Source: [Anoxybacillus] calidus (GTDB lineage: Bacteria > Bacillota > Bacilli > Bacillales > Anoxybacillaceae). Taken from it: a stretch of 64,000 nt of DNA. The translations under genes and the position numbers were made by a program. Positions 1 to 7,849 of the stretch are shown here, one piece after another. Positions within the stretch are counted from its first letter, which is position 1; each line of letters begins with the position of its first letter. The stretch is from NCBI RefSeq assembly GCF_013760845.1, contig NZ_JACDUU010000001.1, positions 714,082 to 778,081 of the forward strand. Direction: 5' to 3'. The notes under the pieces were generated by a model. It did not search any database and was not told where the DNA came from. It worked only from the letters and a program-made list of their open reading frames with translations.

Positions 1-82
1 GAAAAGAGTAAAAACAAGAATTTTCGATTTGTCAGCGAAAATTAACAAACCTACATGGGTCACTTATGAAGTGAAAAATTAA
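1..82 (+). CDS. C-terminal end of an unidentified protein (partial)
   Basis: An open frame enters from the left edge and ends at TAA 80-82. It leaves 26 residues ending in KPTWVTYEVKN. A hairpin followed by a T run lies 12 bases after the stop, as expected for the end of a real gene. I do not recognise the family from this tail. Confidence 0.4.
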   Translation, partial: KRVKTRIFDLSAKINKPTWVTYEVKN

Positions 83-93
83 TAAATAAATGA

Positions 94-127
94 AGACAGC
101 CAGTTCAGTTAGGCTGTTTTTTGTTGT
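94..127 (+). terminator. Intrinsic terminator
   Basis: ACAGCC (96-101) pairs with GGCTGT (112-117) and a long T run follows. It closes the gene that enters from the left edge. Confidence 0.75.
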
Positions 128-393
128 TTTTTTCAATCATGTAGCAAAAATGCTCAAGCTCACAAATGAGTGTGATCACTGTGTTGGGATATTATTTCCT
201 AAACAAATTATAAAACTGCTCCTTTCTTTCAAACAAAATTTTATTTACAAGAATATCATTATGTAAACTTAAGTTGAATATATGCTTTCCTCTTATGAAA
301 ATCTTATTTATTTGTTGTAAAGAGACAAGTTCTTTTTATATAGGACATACATATATGTTAAAAACAATGCCGCATAAATTGGGGAGAGAAAAA

Positions 394-984
394 ATGATAG
401 AAAAAGCCATGGCGATTATCGTAGGGAGTATTTTGTTAGGGCTCGGAATTAATGTTTTTTTAGTTCCGTATGAGTTGTTGGATGGGGGAATGATTGGCAT
501 TAGTTTAATCATTAAATATATATGGAATGTAAAAATTGGGCTGACGATTATTTTGCTAAGTATCCCGCTTTATGTCATTGCATGGATTTATTATCGACCA
601 TATTTTTATAACAGTTTGCACGGTATGTTATTATCCTCGTTTATGATTGACGTCCTCTCTCCGTTAAGGGGAAGTCTCAAGCTCCCTATTCTTTTTAGTT
701 CTATCATCGGCGGGGTACTGGTTGGTGCGGGGATTGGTCTTATGTTGCGTCATGAAACGAGCACAGGAGGAACGGATTTATTAGCACAATTCATCTCTAA
801 ACTCACGAACTACAATGTCGGGATTCTCATTTTTATCATTGATGGCATCGTGATTCTTTGTGGAAGCTGGATTGTCGGGCTCGATATTTTTCTATATTCG
901 GTAGTAGTAGTGACTGTAGTTGGAGTGGTAACAACCCTATTTACTTCTATTAATAAGAAAGAAGGAGGAATATTTACTCTTTAA
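394..984 (+). CDS. YitT-family membrane protein (short, YitE-like)
   Basis: This is a polytopic membrane protein of the YitT/DUF161 family, whose biochemical role is not established. It has about five hydrophobic segments and the family hallmark HETSTGGTDLLAQ near residue 125. The open frame reaches back to 274, but ATG 394 is preceded by GGGGAGAG and the protein then begins MIEKAMAII like its relatives, so I take 394 (196 residues). The usual C-terminal DUF2179 domain of full-length YitT proteins (about 280 residues) is missing. Short YitE-type proteins of about 200 residues are normal, so this need not be a truncation. Confidence 0.85.
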   Translation: MIEKAMAIIVGSILLGLGINVFLVPYELLDGGMIGISLIIKYIWNVKIGLTIILLSIPLYVIAWIYYRPYFYNSLHGMLLSSFMIDVLSPLRGSLKLPILFSSIIGGVLVGAGIGLMLRHETSTGGTDLLAQFISKLTNYNVGILIFIIDGIVILCGSWIVGLDIFLYSVVVVTVVGVVTTLFTSINKKEGGIFTL

Positions 985-1083
985 GAAGTTCCTTTATAAT
1001 CAAATAAGCATAACAAGATCTTAAAACAGAATGTAAGTGAGAGAGGCTCATATGAGAGAAACATATTTTTTGTAATCATATTG

Positions 1084-1112
1084 TTGACTTTTTATCTTAA
1101 TTAAGTTAACAT
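1084..1112 (+). promoter_or_regulatory. SigA-type promoter of the first csp gene
   Basis: TTGACT (1084-1089), a 17-bp spacer, then TAACAT (1107-1112). Transcription would start near 1119, giving a leader of about 160 nt before the csp start. The second csp locus has the same -35 and the same spacing. Confidence 0.65.
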
Positions 1113-1118
1113 ATATTT

Positions 1119-1226
1119 AATACCATTCAGTTCGTTATATCAAGGATCGTTGTAAGTCGTACCTCATATGAAATGTAGGCGTGCTTATGATGCCTTCATT
1201 TCGTGAGTGTGCGGCTTTTTTATTTT
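1119..1226 (+). promoter_or_regulatory. Structured csp leader with intrinsic-terminator-like hairpin
   Basis: The 5' arm 1156-1180 pairs with 1192-1215 (about 22 pairs with small bulges) and is followed directly by TTTTTT. Inside the leader this is an intrinsic terminator, 53-63 nt upstream of the start codon, so it would act as an attenuator. The leader of the second csp gene (27896-28001) is nearly the same and carries a compensatory pair change in the stem. Antitermination by cold-shock proteins is known from E. coli CspC/CspE; autoregulation here is inference. Confidence 0.7.
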
Positions 1227-1278
1227 GTCAATGAAGTAATGGAACGATGGTAACTATATATTTTGAGGAGGAAGAAAC

Positions 1279-1479
1279 ATGAATACAGGAAAAGTAAAAT
1301 GGTTTAATTCTGAAAAAGGGTTTGGATTTATTGAAACAGATGGTGGGAATGATGTATTTGTCCACTTTTCAGCTATTCAAGGTGAAGGGTATAAAACGTT
1401 AGAAGAGGGCGAAAAAGTGACTTTTGAGATTATCGAAGGAAACCGTGGACCTCAAGCGAGCAATGTACGAAAAGGATAA
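1279..1479 (+). CDS. csp: Cold-shock protein (CspA/CspB family)
   Basis: A 66-residue single cold-shock domain that binds single-stranded RNA and DNA and acts as an RNA chaperone in the cytoplasm. RNP1 (KGFGFIE, residues 13-19) and RNP2 (VFVHFSA, residues 27-33) are intact, and the length is that of Bacillus CspB/C/D. A strong GAGGAGG lies just upstream of ATG 1279. The gene is monocistronic behind its own promoter and leader. It is a paralogue of the csp gene at 28058, with about 85% residue identity by eye and very similar flanks. Confidence 0.97.
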   Translation: MNTGKVKWFNSEKGFGFIETDGGNDVFVHFSAIQGEGYKTLEEGEKVTFEIIEGNRGPQASNVRKG

Positions 1480-1498
1480 GAAAAGTAATTAGAAAACA

Positions 1499-1618
1499 AA
1501 AGAGGCTGACCCAAAAGTAAAATGTCGAACCTCTACAACACAATATATAGGACATTAGATAAATGGACTATATAGGTGAAATGTACCTGAGGTCAGACAC
1601 TTATGGGTCAGCCCCTAT
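1499..1618. repeat. Hairpin repeat, copy A (GGCTGACCCA ends)
   Basis: The outer arms GAGGCTGACCCA (1502-1513) and TGGGTCAGCCCC (1604-1615) face each other, with an inner ACCTC/GAGGT stem. A related unit lies at 44859-44970 with the same outer arms, an inner CCTCAC/GTGAGG stem and similar interior sequence. It follows csp directly and may also serve as its terminator. A MITE-like or REP-like dispersed element is likely; I see no coding capacity. Confidence 0.7.
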
Positions 1619-1626
1619 TTTGTTCT

Positions 1627-1722
1627 CAAGCAATGAAAAAATAAATCACACTGGCGCAGTCTCGGAACTGCAAGGATGGATGAGAGGCAGGGCTTCCATT
1701 GTTTTATGATTTCAATACTTGA
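1627..1722. other. Conserved element downstream of csp, copy 1
   Basis: This stretch resembles 28334-28434 behind the second csp gene, sharing GGAA.TGCAAGGAT, GAGG, CTTC and CATTGTTTTA blocks. In copy 2 it is closed by complementary arms and ends in a T run, which suggests a small RNA or terminator domain. Neither strand holds a convincing gene, although both copies could encode a very short minus-strand peptide containing PC.S. Confidence 0.5.
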
Positions 1723-1778
1723 ATGCGTTTTTCTTATGAGACGAATGAATCGTCTTTTGTCCAATCCACATAATATCC

Positions 1779-2540
1779 TTAAACTTTAACGATTTGTTTA
1801 GACTCTGGGCGTATTTCATGATTCGTTGTTTCTACAGAGTCTGACAAATGGTTAACCTCGAACATCACATTCGAATCGTTCGGTGGCTGCTTATGATATT
1901 TGTCTTGTTTTTTGAAGAAACTAACTAGTACCTGAAACATTTGTTTAAAGTTATTTTCCAGTTTCTCTGTTATATTAGCAAACCTTTCAAACATATTTTC
2001 CTTCAAGCTGTCTAATTGTCGTTCCACTTTAAAGTTTGCGGCTTCTTGTTGTTCTAATTTATCTAGTAATGTTTGATGAAACACTTCTTGCAGCTCTAAT
2101 TTTTCAGCTAATTTTGTAAAAAGTTTTTCTTGGTTATCGAATCGAGCCAAAAGTCCATTGTATAATTGTTCTTGACTTGCGAGCTTCTGTGACAATTTAT
2201 TCATTGCCGCTTCCTGCATGACTAACGAATCTAAAATTGCCTCTTTTACGCTTTCCTCTTTTTCTATTTTGTTTAATAAACTACGATACGTATCCTCTTG
2301 CTTGTTTAATTGTATTGAAAACGATTCATTACAAATCGCTTGTTCTAATTTCGTTTCACTGATCGCTTCATTAAATTGCTTCATATACGCCACCAATTCT
2401 TCATTTAACGCTTGCTGTTGTCTGATATACTCTTTTATGGTTTGTCTATGAAACACGACTTGATTACCTACATGTTCAGATTGCGGGGTTCCGTAATACA
2501 CTTTAGGCTTTACGTGCTGGCTAGAATGGAAGATAGCCAA
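1779..2540 (-). CDS. Coiled-coil protein with tandem 14-residue repeats
   Basis: Unrecognised protein. The open frame starts at 2585, but AAAGGAG lies 9 bases before TTG 2540, so I prefer that start (253 residues). Residues 75-172 consist of seven consecutive 14-residue units with consensus xxKLxxQExxxxxL, for example SQKLASQEQLYNGL and LARFDNQEKLFTKL. Each unit is two heptads, so a long regular coiled coil is expected. There is no signal peptide or membrane segment. The tail is polar. It is alone on the minus strand, so the context gives no function. Confidence 0.7.
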   Translation of the reverse strand: MAIFHSSQHVKPKVYYGTPQSEHVGNQVVFHRQTIKEYIRQQQALNEELVAYMKQFNEAISETKLEQAICNESFSIQLNKQEDTYRSLLNKIEKEESVKEAILDSLVMQEAAMNKLSQKLASQEQLYNGLLARFDNQEKLFTKLAEKLELQEVFHQTLLDKLEQQEAANFKVERQLDSLKENMFERFANITEKLENNFKQMFQVLVSFFKKQDKYHKQPPNDSNVMFEVNHLSDSVETTNHEIRPESKQIVKV

Positions 2541-2859
2541 TTTCCTACACTCCTTTGGAGCAAAATTTTTATTATGGTATGTCAAGTGATGTAGAAATGT
2601 TTGGGCGCGAGAAATGAACTAGGTTAGAACAAATCTATTCGTGGATGGTTGAACAAAATAACAGTGAGCAACATAATTTTTGCATTTTATATCACTAAAG
2701 AAAATGAACCGCGCCCAGTGTGTGCTTTCCTGTTATGAATCTGTAATTAATTGAATATTCATTTATATTGGACATGTTATTAATAGCAATACAGTAAGAC
2801 AAAATCTACATAATCTACATAAGGATATATGAAACATTATTATAACAGGGAGGTCTAAC

Positions 2860-4260
2860 ATGAATTACCGAATTGAAAAAGACACGTTAGGAGAAATACA
2901 AGTCCCGATTGATAAAATGTGGGGAGCGCAAACACAGCGTAGTCTAGAAAATTTTAAAATTGGACGAGAGAAAATGCCAATCGAAGTCGTTCGTGCTTTA
3001 GCTTTATTAAAAAAATGTGCCGCGCTCGTAAATCATAAATTAGGAAGACTAAGTCAAAATAAAGCTACCGCGATTGCACAAGCAGCTGATGAAATCATAG
3101 AGGGGAAATTAGACGAGCATTTTCCGCTTGTTGTCTGGCAAACAGGAAGCGGTACACAAACGAACATGAATGTAAACGAAGTAATTTCCTTTCGTGCAAA
3201 CCAACTTTTAGATAAGCAGGACATGAACGAGAAGGTTCATCCCAATGATGACGTGAATATGAGTCAAAGTTCCAATGATACATTTCCAAGTGTGATGCAC
3301 ATTTCTGCGTTTATCGCTATACAAGAGACATTACTGCCTGCGATTGAGAGATTGAAGAATACATTACAACATAAATCAGATGAGTTTGACTCTATTGTTA
3401 AGATTGGACGCACCCATCTCCAAGATGCTACACCGCTTACGTTAGGACAGGAGATAAGCGGATGGGTACGAATGCTTGAAAAAAGTGAATTCATGATCAA
3501 CGAAAGTAGTCGTTGTTTAAGAGAACTCGCAATTGGTGGTACAGCCGTTGGAACGGGAATAAATGCTCACCCAAAATTCGGAGAAATGGTAGCAGAGTTT
3601 ATTAGCCAATTTACTGGATATACATTTGAATCAGCATCAAACAAATTTCATGCGCTGACGAGTCATGATGAGTTTGTCTATGTTCACGGAGCCTTAAAAG
3701 CATTAGCCGCAGACTTGATGAAAATCGCTAATGATGTCCGCTGGCTGGCAAGCGGCCCAAGATGCGGAATCGGGGAAATTTCAATACCGTCTAACGAACC
3801 AGGAAGTTCGATTATGCCTGGAAAAGTGAATCCGACACAAAGTGAAGCGTTGACGATGATTTCAGTACAGATTTTTGGCAACGATGCAACAATCGGCTTT
3901 GCGGCAAGTCAGGGCAATTTTGAGTTGAATGTATTTAAGCCGGTTATTATTTATAACTTTTTACAATCTGTTCGTCTATTAGCAGATGGAATAAACTCAT
4001 TTAATGATAAATGTGCTGTCGGTATAAAACCGAACCTAGAGATGATTAACAAGTATGTGAATGAGTCACTTATGCTTGTTACAGCATTAAATCCATATAT
4101 CGGCTATGAAAAGGCAGCGGAAATCGCCAAACTAGCTTATCGAGAAGGAATCACGTTAAAAGAAGCGGCAATCAAAACAGGATATGTAACAGAAGAAGAA
4201 TTTGCTCAATATATTCAGACTGAGAAAATGGTTAAGCCGAATGAATTTTATTCGTTCTAA
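2860..4260 (+). CDS. fumC: Fumarate hydratase class II
   Basis: Interconverts fumarate and L-malate in the TCA cycle (cytoplasmic homotetramer). The 466 residues match the usual length (B. subtilis CitG is 462). The class II signature [11 protein letters not shown] lies near residue 317 and the substrate-binding stretch [13 protein letters not shown] near 100. The glutamine in GSGTQTN favours fumarase over aspartase. GGGAGG precedes ATG 2860. The gene is monocistronic and ends at a strong terminator. Confidence 0.97.
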   Translation: MNYRIEKDTLGEIQVPIDKMWGAQTQRSLENFKIGREKMPIEVVRALALLKKCAALVNHKLGRLSQNKATAIAQAADEIIEGKLDEHFPLVVWQTGSGTQTNMNVNEVISFRANQLLDKQDMNEKVHPNDDVNMSQSSNDTFPSVMHISAFIAIQETLLPAIERLKNTLQHKSDEFDSIVKIGRTHLQDATPLTLGQEISGWVRMLEKSEFMINESSRCLRELAIGGTAVGTGINAHPKFGEMVAEFISQFTGYTFESASNKFHALTSHDEFVYVHGALKALAADLMKIANDVRWLASGPRCGIGEISIPSNEPGSSIMPGKVNPTQSEALTMISVQIFGNDATIGFAASQGNFELNVFKPVIIYNFLQSVRLLADGINSFNDKCAVGIKPNLEMINKYVNESLMLVTALNPYIGYEKAAEIAKLAYREGITLKEAAIKTGYVTEEEFAQYIQTEKMVKPNEFYSF

Positions 4261-4282
4261 TCCTATTGTTCACACTAAAAAA

Positions 4283-4326
4283 GGAATAAACGACCATCCA
4301 TATTCACTTGATGGTTGTTTATTCCA
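4283..4326 (+). terminator. Intrinsic terminator of fumC
   Basis: GGAATAAAC.ACCATC pairs with GATGGT.GTTTATTCC across a short loop. Its symmetry means it can also serve the convergent small gene at 4351-4479. Confidence 0.75.
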
Positions 4327-4350
4327 AGTTTATTAATGCGTATGTGAAGA

Positions 4351-4479
4351 TTAAGACTTATGAAAATAATATTCAATCATCTCCTGAATTGCCCCAATAA
4401 TCTCCACGGTTTGAAATGAAAAAAGAGAAAGAGCGGTGGCAGAAAAGAAGATAATCGGTATGAAACGCACCCAATTCAT
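4351..4479 (-). CDS. Small hypothetical membrane-associated protein (42 aa)
   Basis: A 42-residue frame starts MNWVRFIPIIFF with an ideal GAGGAGGG 9 bases before its ATG. It has one hydrophobic segment (residues 5-21) and an amphipathic C-terminus ending EYYFHKS. It lies convergent to fumC. I do not recognise the family. The strong ribosome binding site is the main reason to accept it. Confidence 0.55.
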   Translation of the reverse strand: MNWVRFIPIIFFSATALSLFSFQTVEIIGAIQEMIEYYFHKS

Positions 4480-4974
4480 AAAAAATCCCTCCTCAAGGAA
4501 TTTGGGATAGTATACATATATATGTTGATTTTCCTAAAACATAACGGTAAATTTATACTACTTAAAAAATTTTGTATCGTTTTGATAATCAGCAAACGAC
4601 TAAGTCAACGAATCTAGTGGATATTTGGCTTAGGAGAAGAGTGAAGAAAGGGTGGAAAGAGTAAATGTCGTTTTATACATTTTTTAGTTTGTAACGTTTT
4701 AAGCAAAAATCATCTATGGAACTATTTTGGTTCGGAAATATTTTTGTAAATTAAGAGATAAAATTAGGTAGATTTATAAACAGCAAATTAGTTAATACCT
4801 TATCATCTAAGGGGAGAGAATGATTACTTAAAGCATCAGCACCGTATGTATTCAAGGATAACGAAATTTTTTAAAACGAGTAAGAAACAATAATAATATT
4901 ATGTAAACTTTGTTGGTAGATGAATCGTTCACGAAATGAACACGGGGATTGGATTGAGAAGGAGATGAAAACGT
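4480..4974. other. Intergenic region without a recognised gene
   Basis: AT-rich DNA between the divergent small gene and the Nudix gene. I see no frame with a ribosome binding site and no strong hairpin. It presumably holds the promoters of both neighbours, but no convincing -35/-10 pair stands out. Confidence 0.4.
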
Positions 4975-5460
4975 ATGTCTTATGATTGGAAAAGTATAGA
5001 ACATAGAATGTACACGGTGTGTATGGTACAAAACGGGGACAAGGTCTTATTAATCAAACGCCCAGACCGTTTAGGATATCCTGGATATATAGCACCTGGC
5101 GGGAAAGTCGAGTTTCCGGAGAGCATCGTGGAAGGTGCCGCTAGAGAAGTGAAAGAGGAAACAGGATTAACAGTTTCTAATCTCATTTTTAAGGGAATAG
5201 ATGAATGGGTCAATCCGAAAGAAAAGGTACGTTATATGGTATTTAATTATTGGACGGACACGTTTGAAGGGGAGCTTCACGAAAATCCACCGGAAGGAGA
5301 ATTGCATTGGGTTCCGATTAATGAAGCTCTAAAATTACCAATGCAACAATGGTTCAAGGAAAGATTCAACCTATTTTTTGAACCCGGAACCTTTGAAATC
5401 CAACGTGTATGGGATGAAGATTTAGGGAAACAAGTATCTATGAAAACGACTAAGACGTAA
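4975..5460 (+). CDS. Nudix hydrolase (MutT/YvcI-like)
   Basis: A 161-residue Nudix hydrolase that would cleave a nucleoside diphosphate-X substrate. The full Nudix box GGKVEFPESIVEGAAREVKEETG (residues 42-64) carries the metal-binding REVKEE core. The length and the aromatic C-terminal extension resemble B. subtilis YvcI, often annotated as an 8-oxo-dGTP diphosphatase. The substrate cannot be read from sequence. AAGGAGATG precedes ATG 4975. Confidence 0.88.
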   Translation: MSYDWKSIEHRMYTVCMVQNGDKVLLIKRPDRLGYPGYIAPGGKVEFPESIVEGAAREVKEETGLTVSNLIFKGIDEWVNPKEKVRYMVFNYWTDTFEGELHENPPEGELHWVPINEALKLPMQQWFKERFNLFFEPGTFEIQRVWDEDLGKQVSMKTTKT

Positions 5461-5568
5461 AAATTGGACAACCAGAAAAACAATGAGTGCTAGGATAAAA
5501 TGGGAGAGTTAAAAGAAGATAAAGACTCTTGTTGTAATGAAAAAAATAGCACGCAGGAAGGAAAAAGG

Positions 5569-6050
5569 ATGATGCAAAATGTTATGGTCTGAAAAGCGCA
5601 TATGGATGATTTGAGCGGCATACTACAAATCTATAATCAAGGGATTGAAGATTGTATCTCCACATTAGAGCAAGACCTAAAAGACATGTCGTTTATTAGA
5701 TCGTGGTTTGAGGAACATCAAGGATGCTACTCCGTTCTTGTAGCAGAAATAGACAGTCAAAGTGTGGGCTGGGCTTCTTTGAATCGTTACTCCCATCGCT
5801 GTGCTTATGATGGTGTTGCTGATCTCTCTGTATATGTTGAACGCAGCTTTAGAGGAAAAGGGATTGGGACTGTTCTTCTGAAAGAACTAGAGAAAGCAGC
5901 AAAAACGAATGGATTTTATAAAATGCTTTCAATACACTAGGACAAAGTTTATATCGAAAAATGGGATTTCGAGAAGTTGGTGTTTTTGAAAAACAGGGAA
6001 AGTTAGACGGTCAATTTGTGGATGTAATGGTTATGGAAAAATTGTTATAG
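5569..6050 (+). pseudogene. Broken GNAT acetyltransferase, ArsN1/phosphinothricin type
   Basis: Three reading segments together match a GNAT enzyme of the phosphinothricin/arsinothricin N-acetyltransferase group (YNQGIEDCISTLE, the acetyl-CoA loop RGKGIG, then LYRKMGFREVGVFEKQGKLDGQFVDVMVMEKLL). TGA at 5590-5592 interrupts the N-terminus soon after the ribosome binding site and ATG 5569. A frame change near 5925-5940, best explained by a small deletion, separates the C-terminal motif. The product would acetylate the amino group of a glutamate-analogue toxin in related bacteria. Here it should be inactive. Confidence 0.8.
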
Positions 6051-6059
6051 TTCTAAGTT

Positions 6060-6090
6060 TAGGTTCTTCTTGTTTAGAGAAGAACCTAAT
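6060..6090 (+). terminator. Intrinsic terminator
   Basis: AGGTTCTTC pairs with GAAGAACCT and is followed by AATTTTATT, just after the acetyltransferase pseudogene. Confidence 0.65.
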
Positions 6091-6351
6091 TTTATTATAT
6101 AGCACGTATACAAACGATTACACGAAAGGAGAACATCACTAAAAAATTGGTAGGTAGTCTTTAATCAAGGTGATTAAAGAATAATTGTATAAATATCCGT
6201 TTTTGTGTAAATAAAAAGAGCTCTCTGTGACAATGAATTCGAAATTCAGAAGAAATAGATTTAATCATTCGAGTTTACTAGGCCTCAAAACGAATGAAAA
6301 CGCTTTCTGATGATAGATTATAAAAATACAAAAATATTTAAAGAAAATGTG

Positions 6352-6380
6352 TTGTCAAAAAAGAAATCTTTCAATATAAT
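6352..6380 (+). promoter_or_regulatory. SigA-type promoter of glnA paralogue
   Basis: TTGTCA (6352-6357), a 17-bp spacer, then a perfect TATAAT (6375-6380), 46 bases before the start. I see no clear GlnR/TnrA box (TGTNAN7TNACA) in the upstream 300 bases. Confidence 0.75.
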
Positions 6381-6426
6381 GAAACCATGTTAAGAAATCA
6401 TACGTCCAAATGTGAGGTTATGTAAC

Positions 6427-7791
6427 ATGGTGAATACGACGCTTTCTCAAACAAATAACGATACATTGACACTTGAACAAATTAAAGAAACAATCAAACA
6501 AAAAAATGTTGAGCTTCTTCATTTACAATTTGTTGATATTGAAGGAATTTTAAAGCATGTGACAGTGACAGTTGAGCAACTAGAAGATGTAGTCGAAGGG
6601 AAAATTATGTTCGATGGTTCTTCGATTAAAGGATTTTCTCCGATTGACAAATCCGATCTTTATCTTCTTCCAGATTTAAATACATTTGCTGTATTACCTT
6701 GGACAGTGGAAGATGGATATGCTGAAGCTCGTTTCCTTTGCTCTGTTATAAATCCTGATGGAACGTTATTTGAAGGTGATCCTCGCAATGTATTAAAGAA
6801 AACGATGGAGCGCGCAGCAGAAAAAGGGTTTACAATCTCAGTAGGCCCAGAGTTGGAATTCTTCTTATTTAAAGCAGATGCGAACGGAAATCCGACAACA
6901 GAACTCCACGATAACGGTGGTTACTTTGAGCCGTCTCCAAAAGATTTCGGGGAGCGCGTGCGTCTTGAAATTTATCGTGCGTTAAAAGCAATGGGCTTTA
7001 CGATTGAAGCTTCTCATCATGAAGTAGCAGAGGGACAACATGAAATCAACTTTAAATATGCTGATGCATTACGCTCTGCAGACAATGCAACAACGTACAA
7101 ATGGGTAGTAAAAACGATTGCAAGCAAATTCGGCTTACACGCAACATTTATGCCGAAACCAGTATTTGGAATTAATGGTTCAGGCATGCACGTAAATATG
7201 TCTTTCTTTAAAGGAAACGAAAATGCGTTCTTTGATCCATCTGATGAAAACCAGCTTTCGAAAACAGCTTACCAATTTATTGCTGGTTTAATGAAACATG
7301 TAAAAAGCTTTGCAGCGATTACAAACCCATTAGTCAACTCTTACAAGCGGCTTGTGCCAGGTTATGAAGCTCCTTGCTATATCGCTTGGTCCGCTTCAAA
7401 CCGTTCAGCATTAATTCGTATTCCAGCGAAAAAAGGTTTAGCTACTCGCGTAGAGCTTCGCTGTCCAGACCCATCTGCCAACCCATATTTAACATTTGCT
7501 GTTATCGCAGAAGCAGGTCTTGATGGAATTGAAAAAGAGTTACAGGCACCAGCACCAATTGACGAAGATATTTTCCATATGACTGAAGAACGTCGTGCAG
7601 AACTTGGCATCGAAAATCTTCCTGGCAGTTTAGGTGCAGCGATTCAAGAATTAGAGAACGGTACAATTGGTCGTAAAACTTTAGGTGATCACGTATTTGG
7701 TGAGTACGTAGCAATGAAAAAAGCAGAATGGGACAGCTACCGTACAGCTGTACATGCTTGGGAAATTGAAAATTATCAGGCTAAGTTTTAA
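6427..7791 (+). CDS. glnA: Glutamine synthetase, type I-alpha paralogue
   Basis: Makes glutamine from glutamate, ammonia and ATP (cytoplasmic dodecamer). The GS signature DGSSIKGF (residues 63-70), the ATP-binding KPVFGINGSGMH and the flap NSYKRLVPGYEAP are present. ATG 6427 has GAGG 9 bases upstream; GTG 6412 is the longer alternative. The 454 residues include an N-terminal extension of about 10. Unlike B. subtilis GlnA (GFVRIEESD), this protein reads GFSPIDKSD: the arginine (R62) that mediates glutamine feedback is proline at 72. No glnR neighbour is present, so this is likely an additional, less regulated enzyme. Confidence 0.95.
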   Translation: MVNTTLSQTNNDTLTLEQIKETIKQKNVELLHLQFVDIEGILKHVTVTVEQLEDVVEGKIMFDGSSIKGFSPIDKSDLYLLPDLNTFAVLPWTVEDGYAEARFLCSVINPDGTLFEGDPRNVLKKTMERAAEKGFTISVGPELEFFLFKADANGNPTTELHDNGGYFEPSPKDFGERVRLEIYRALKAMGFTIEASHHEVAEGQHEINFKYADALRSADNATTYKWVVKTIASKFGLHATFMPKPVFGINGSGMHVNMSFFKGNENAFFDPSDENQLSKTAYQFIAGLMKHVKSFAAITNPLVNSYKRLVPGYEAPCYIAWSASNRSALIRIPAKKGLATRVELRCPDPSANPYLTFAVIAEAGLDGIEKELQAPAPIDEDIFHMTEERRAELGIENLPGSLGAAIQELENGTIGRKTLGDHVFGEYVAMKKAEWDSYRTAVHAWEIENYQAKF

Positions 7792-7796
7792 TAGAG

Positions 7797-7825
7797 AAAA
7801 GCGGGCAAATTGTGCCCGCTTTTTC
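7797..7825 (+). terminator. Intrinsic terminator of glnA
   Basis: AAAGCGGGCA pairs with TGCCCGCTTT and TTTT follows. The flanking A run also lets it work for the convergent gene at 7850-8872. Confidence 0.9.
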
Positions 7826-7849
7826 TACGAAAATACCTTCACAAATACA

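Noticed and set aside
274-393. N-terminal extension of the YitT-family frame
   Set aside because: The extra 40 residues do not resemble the family, and a good ribosome binding site stands before ATG 394.
2218-2594. Plus-strand frames across the coiled-coil gene
   Set aside because: They are mirror frames of the minus-strand repeat protein, without ribosome binding sites.
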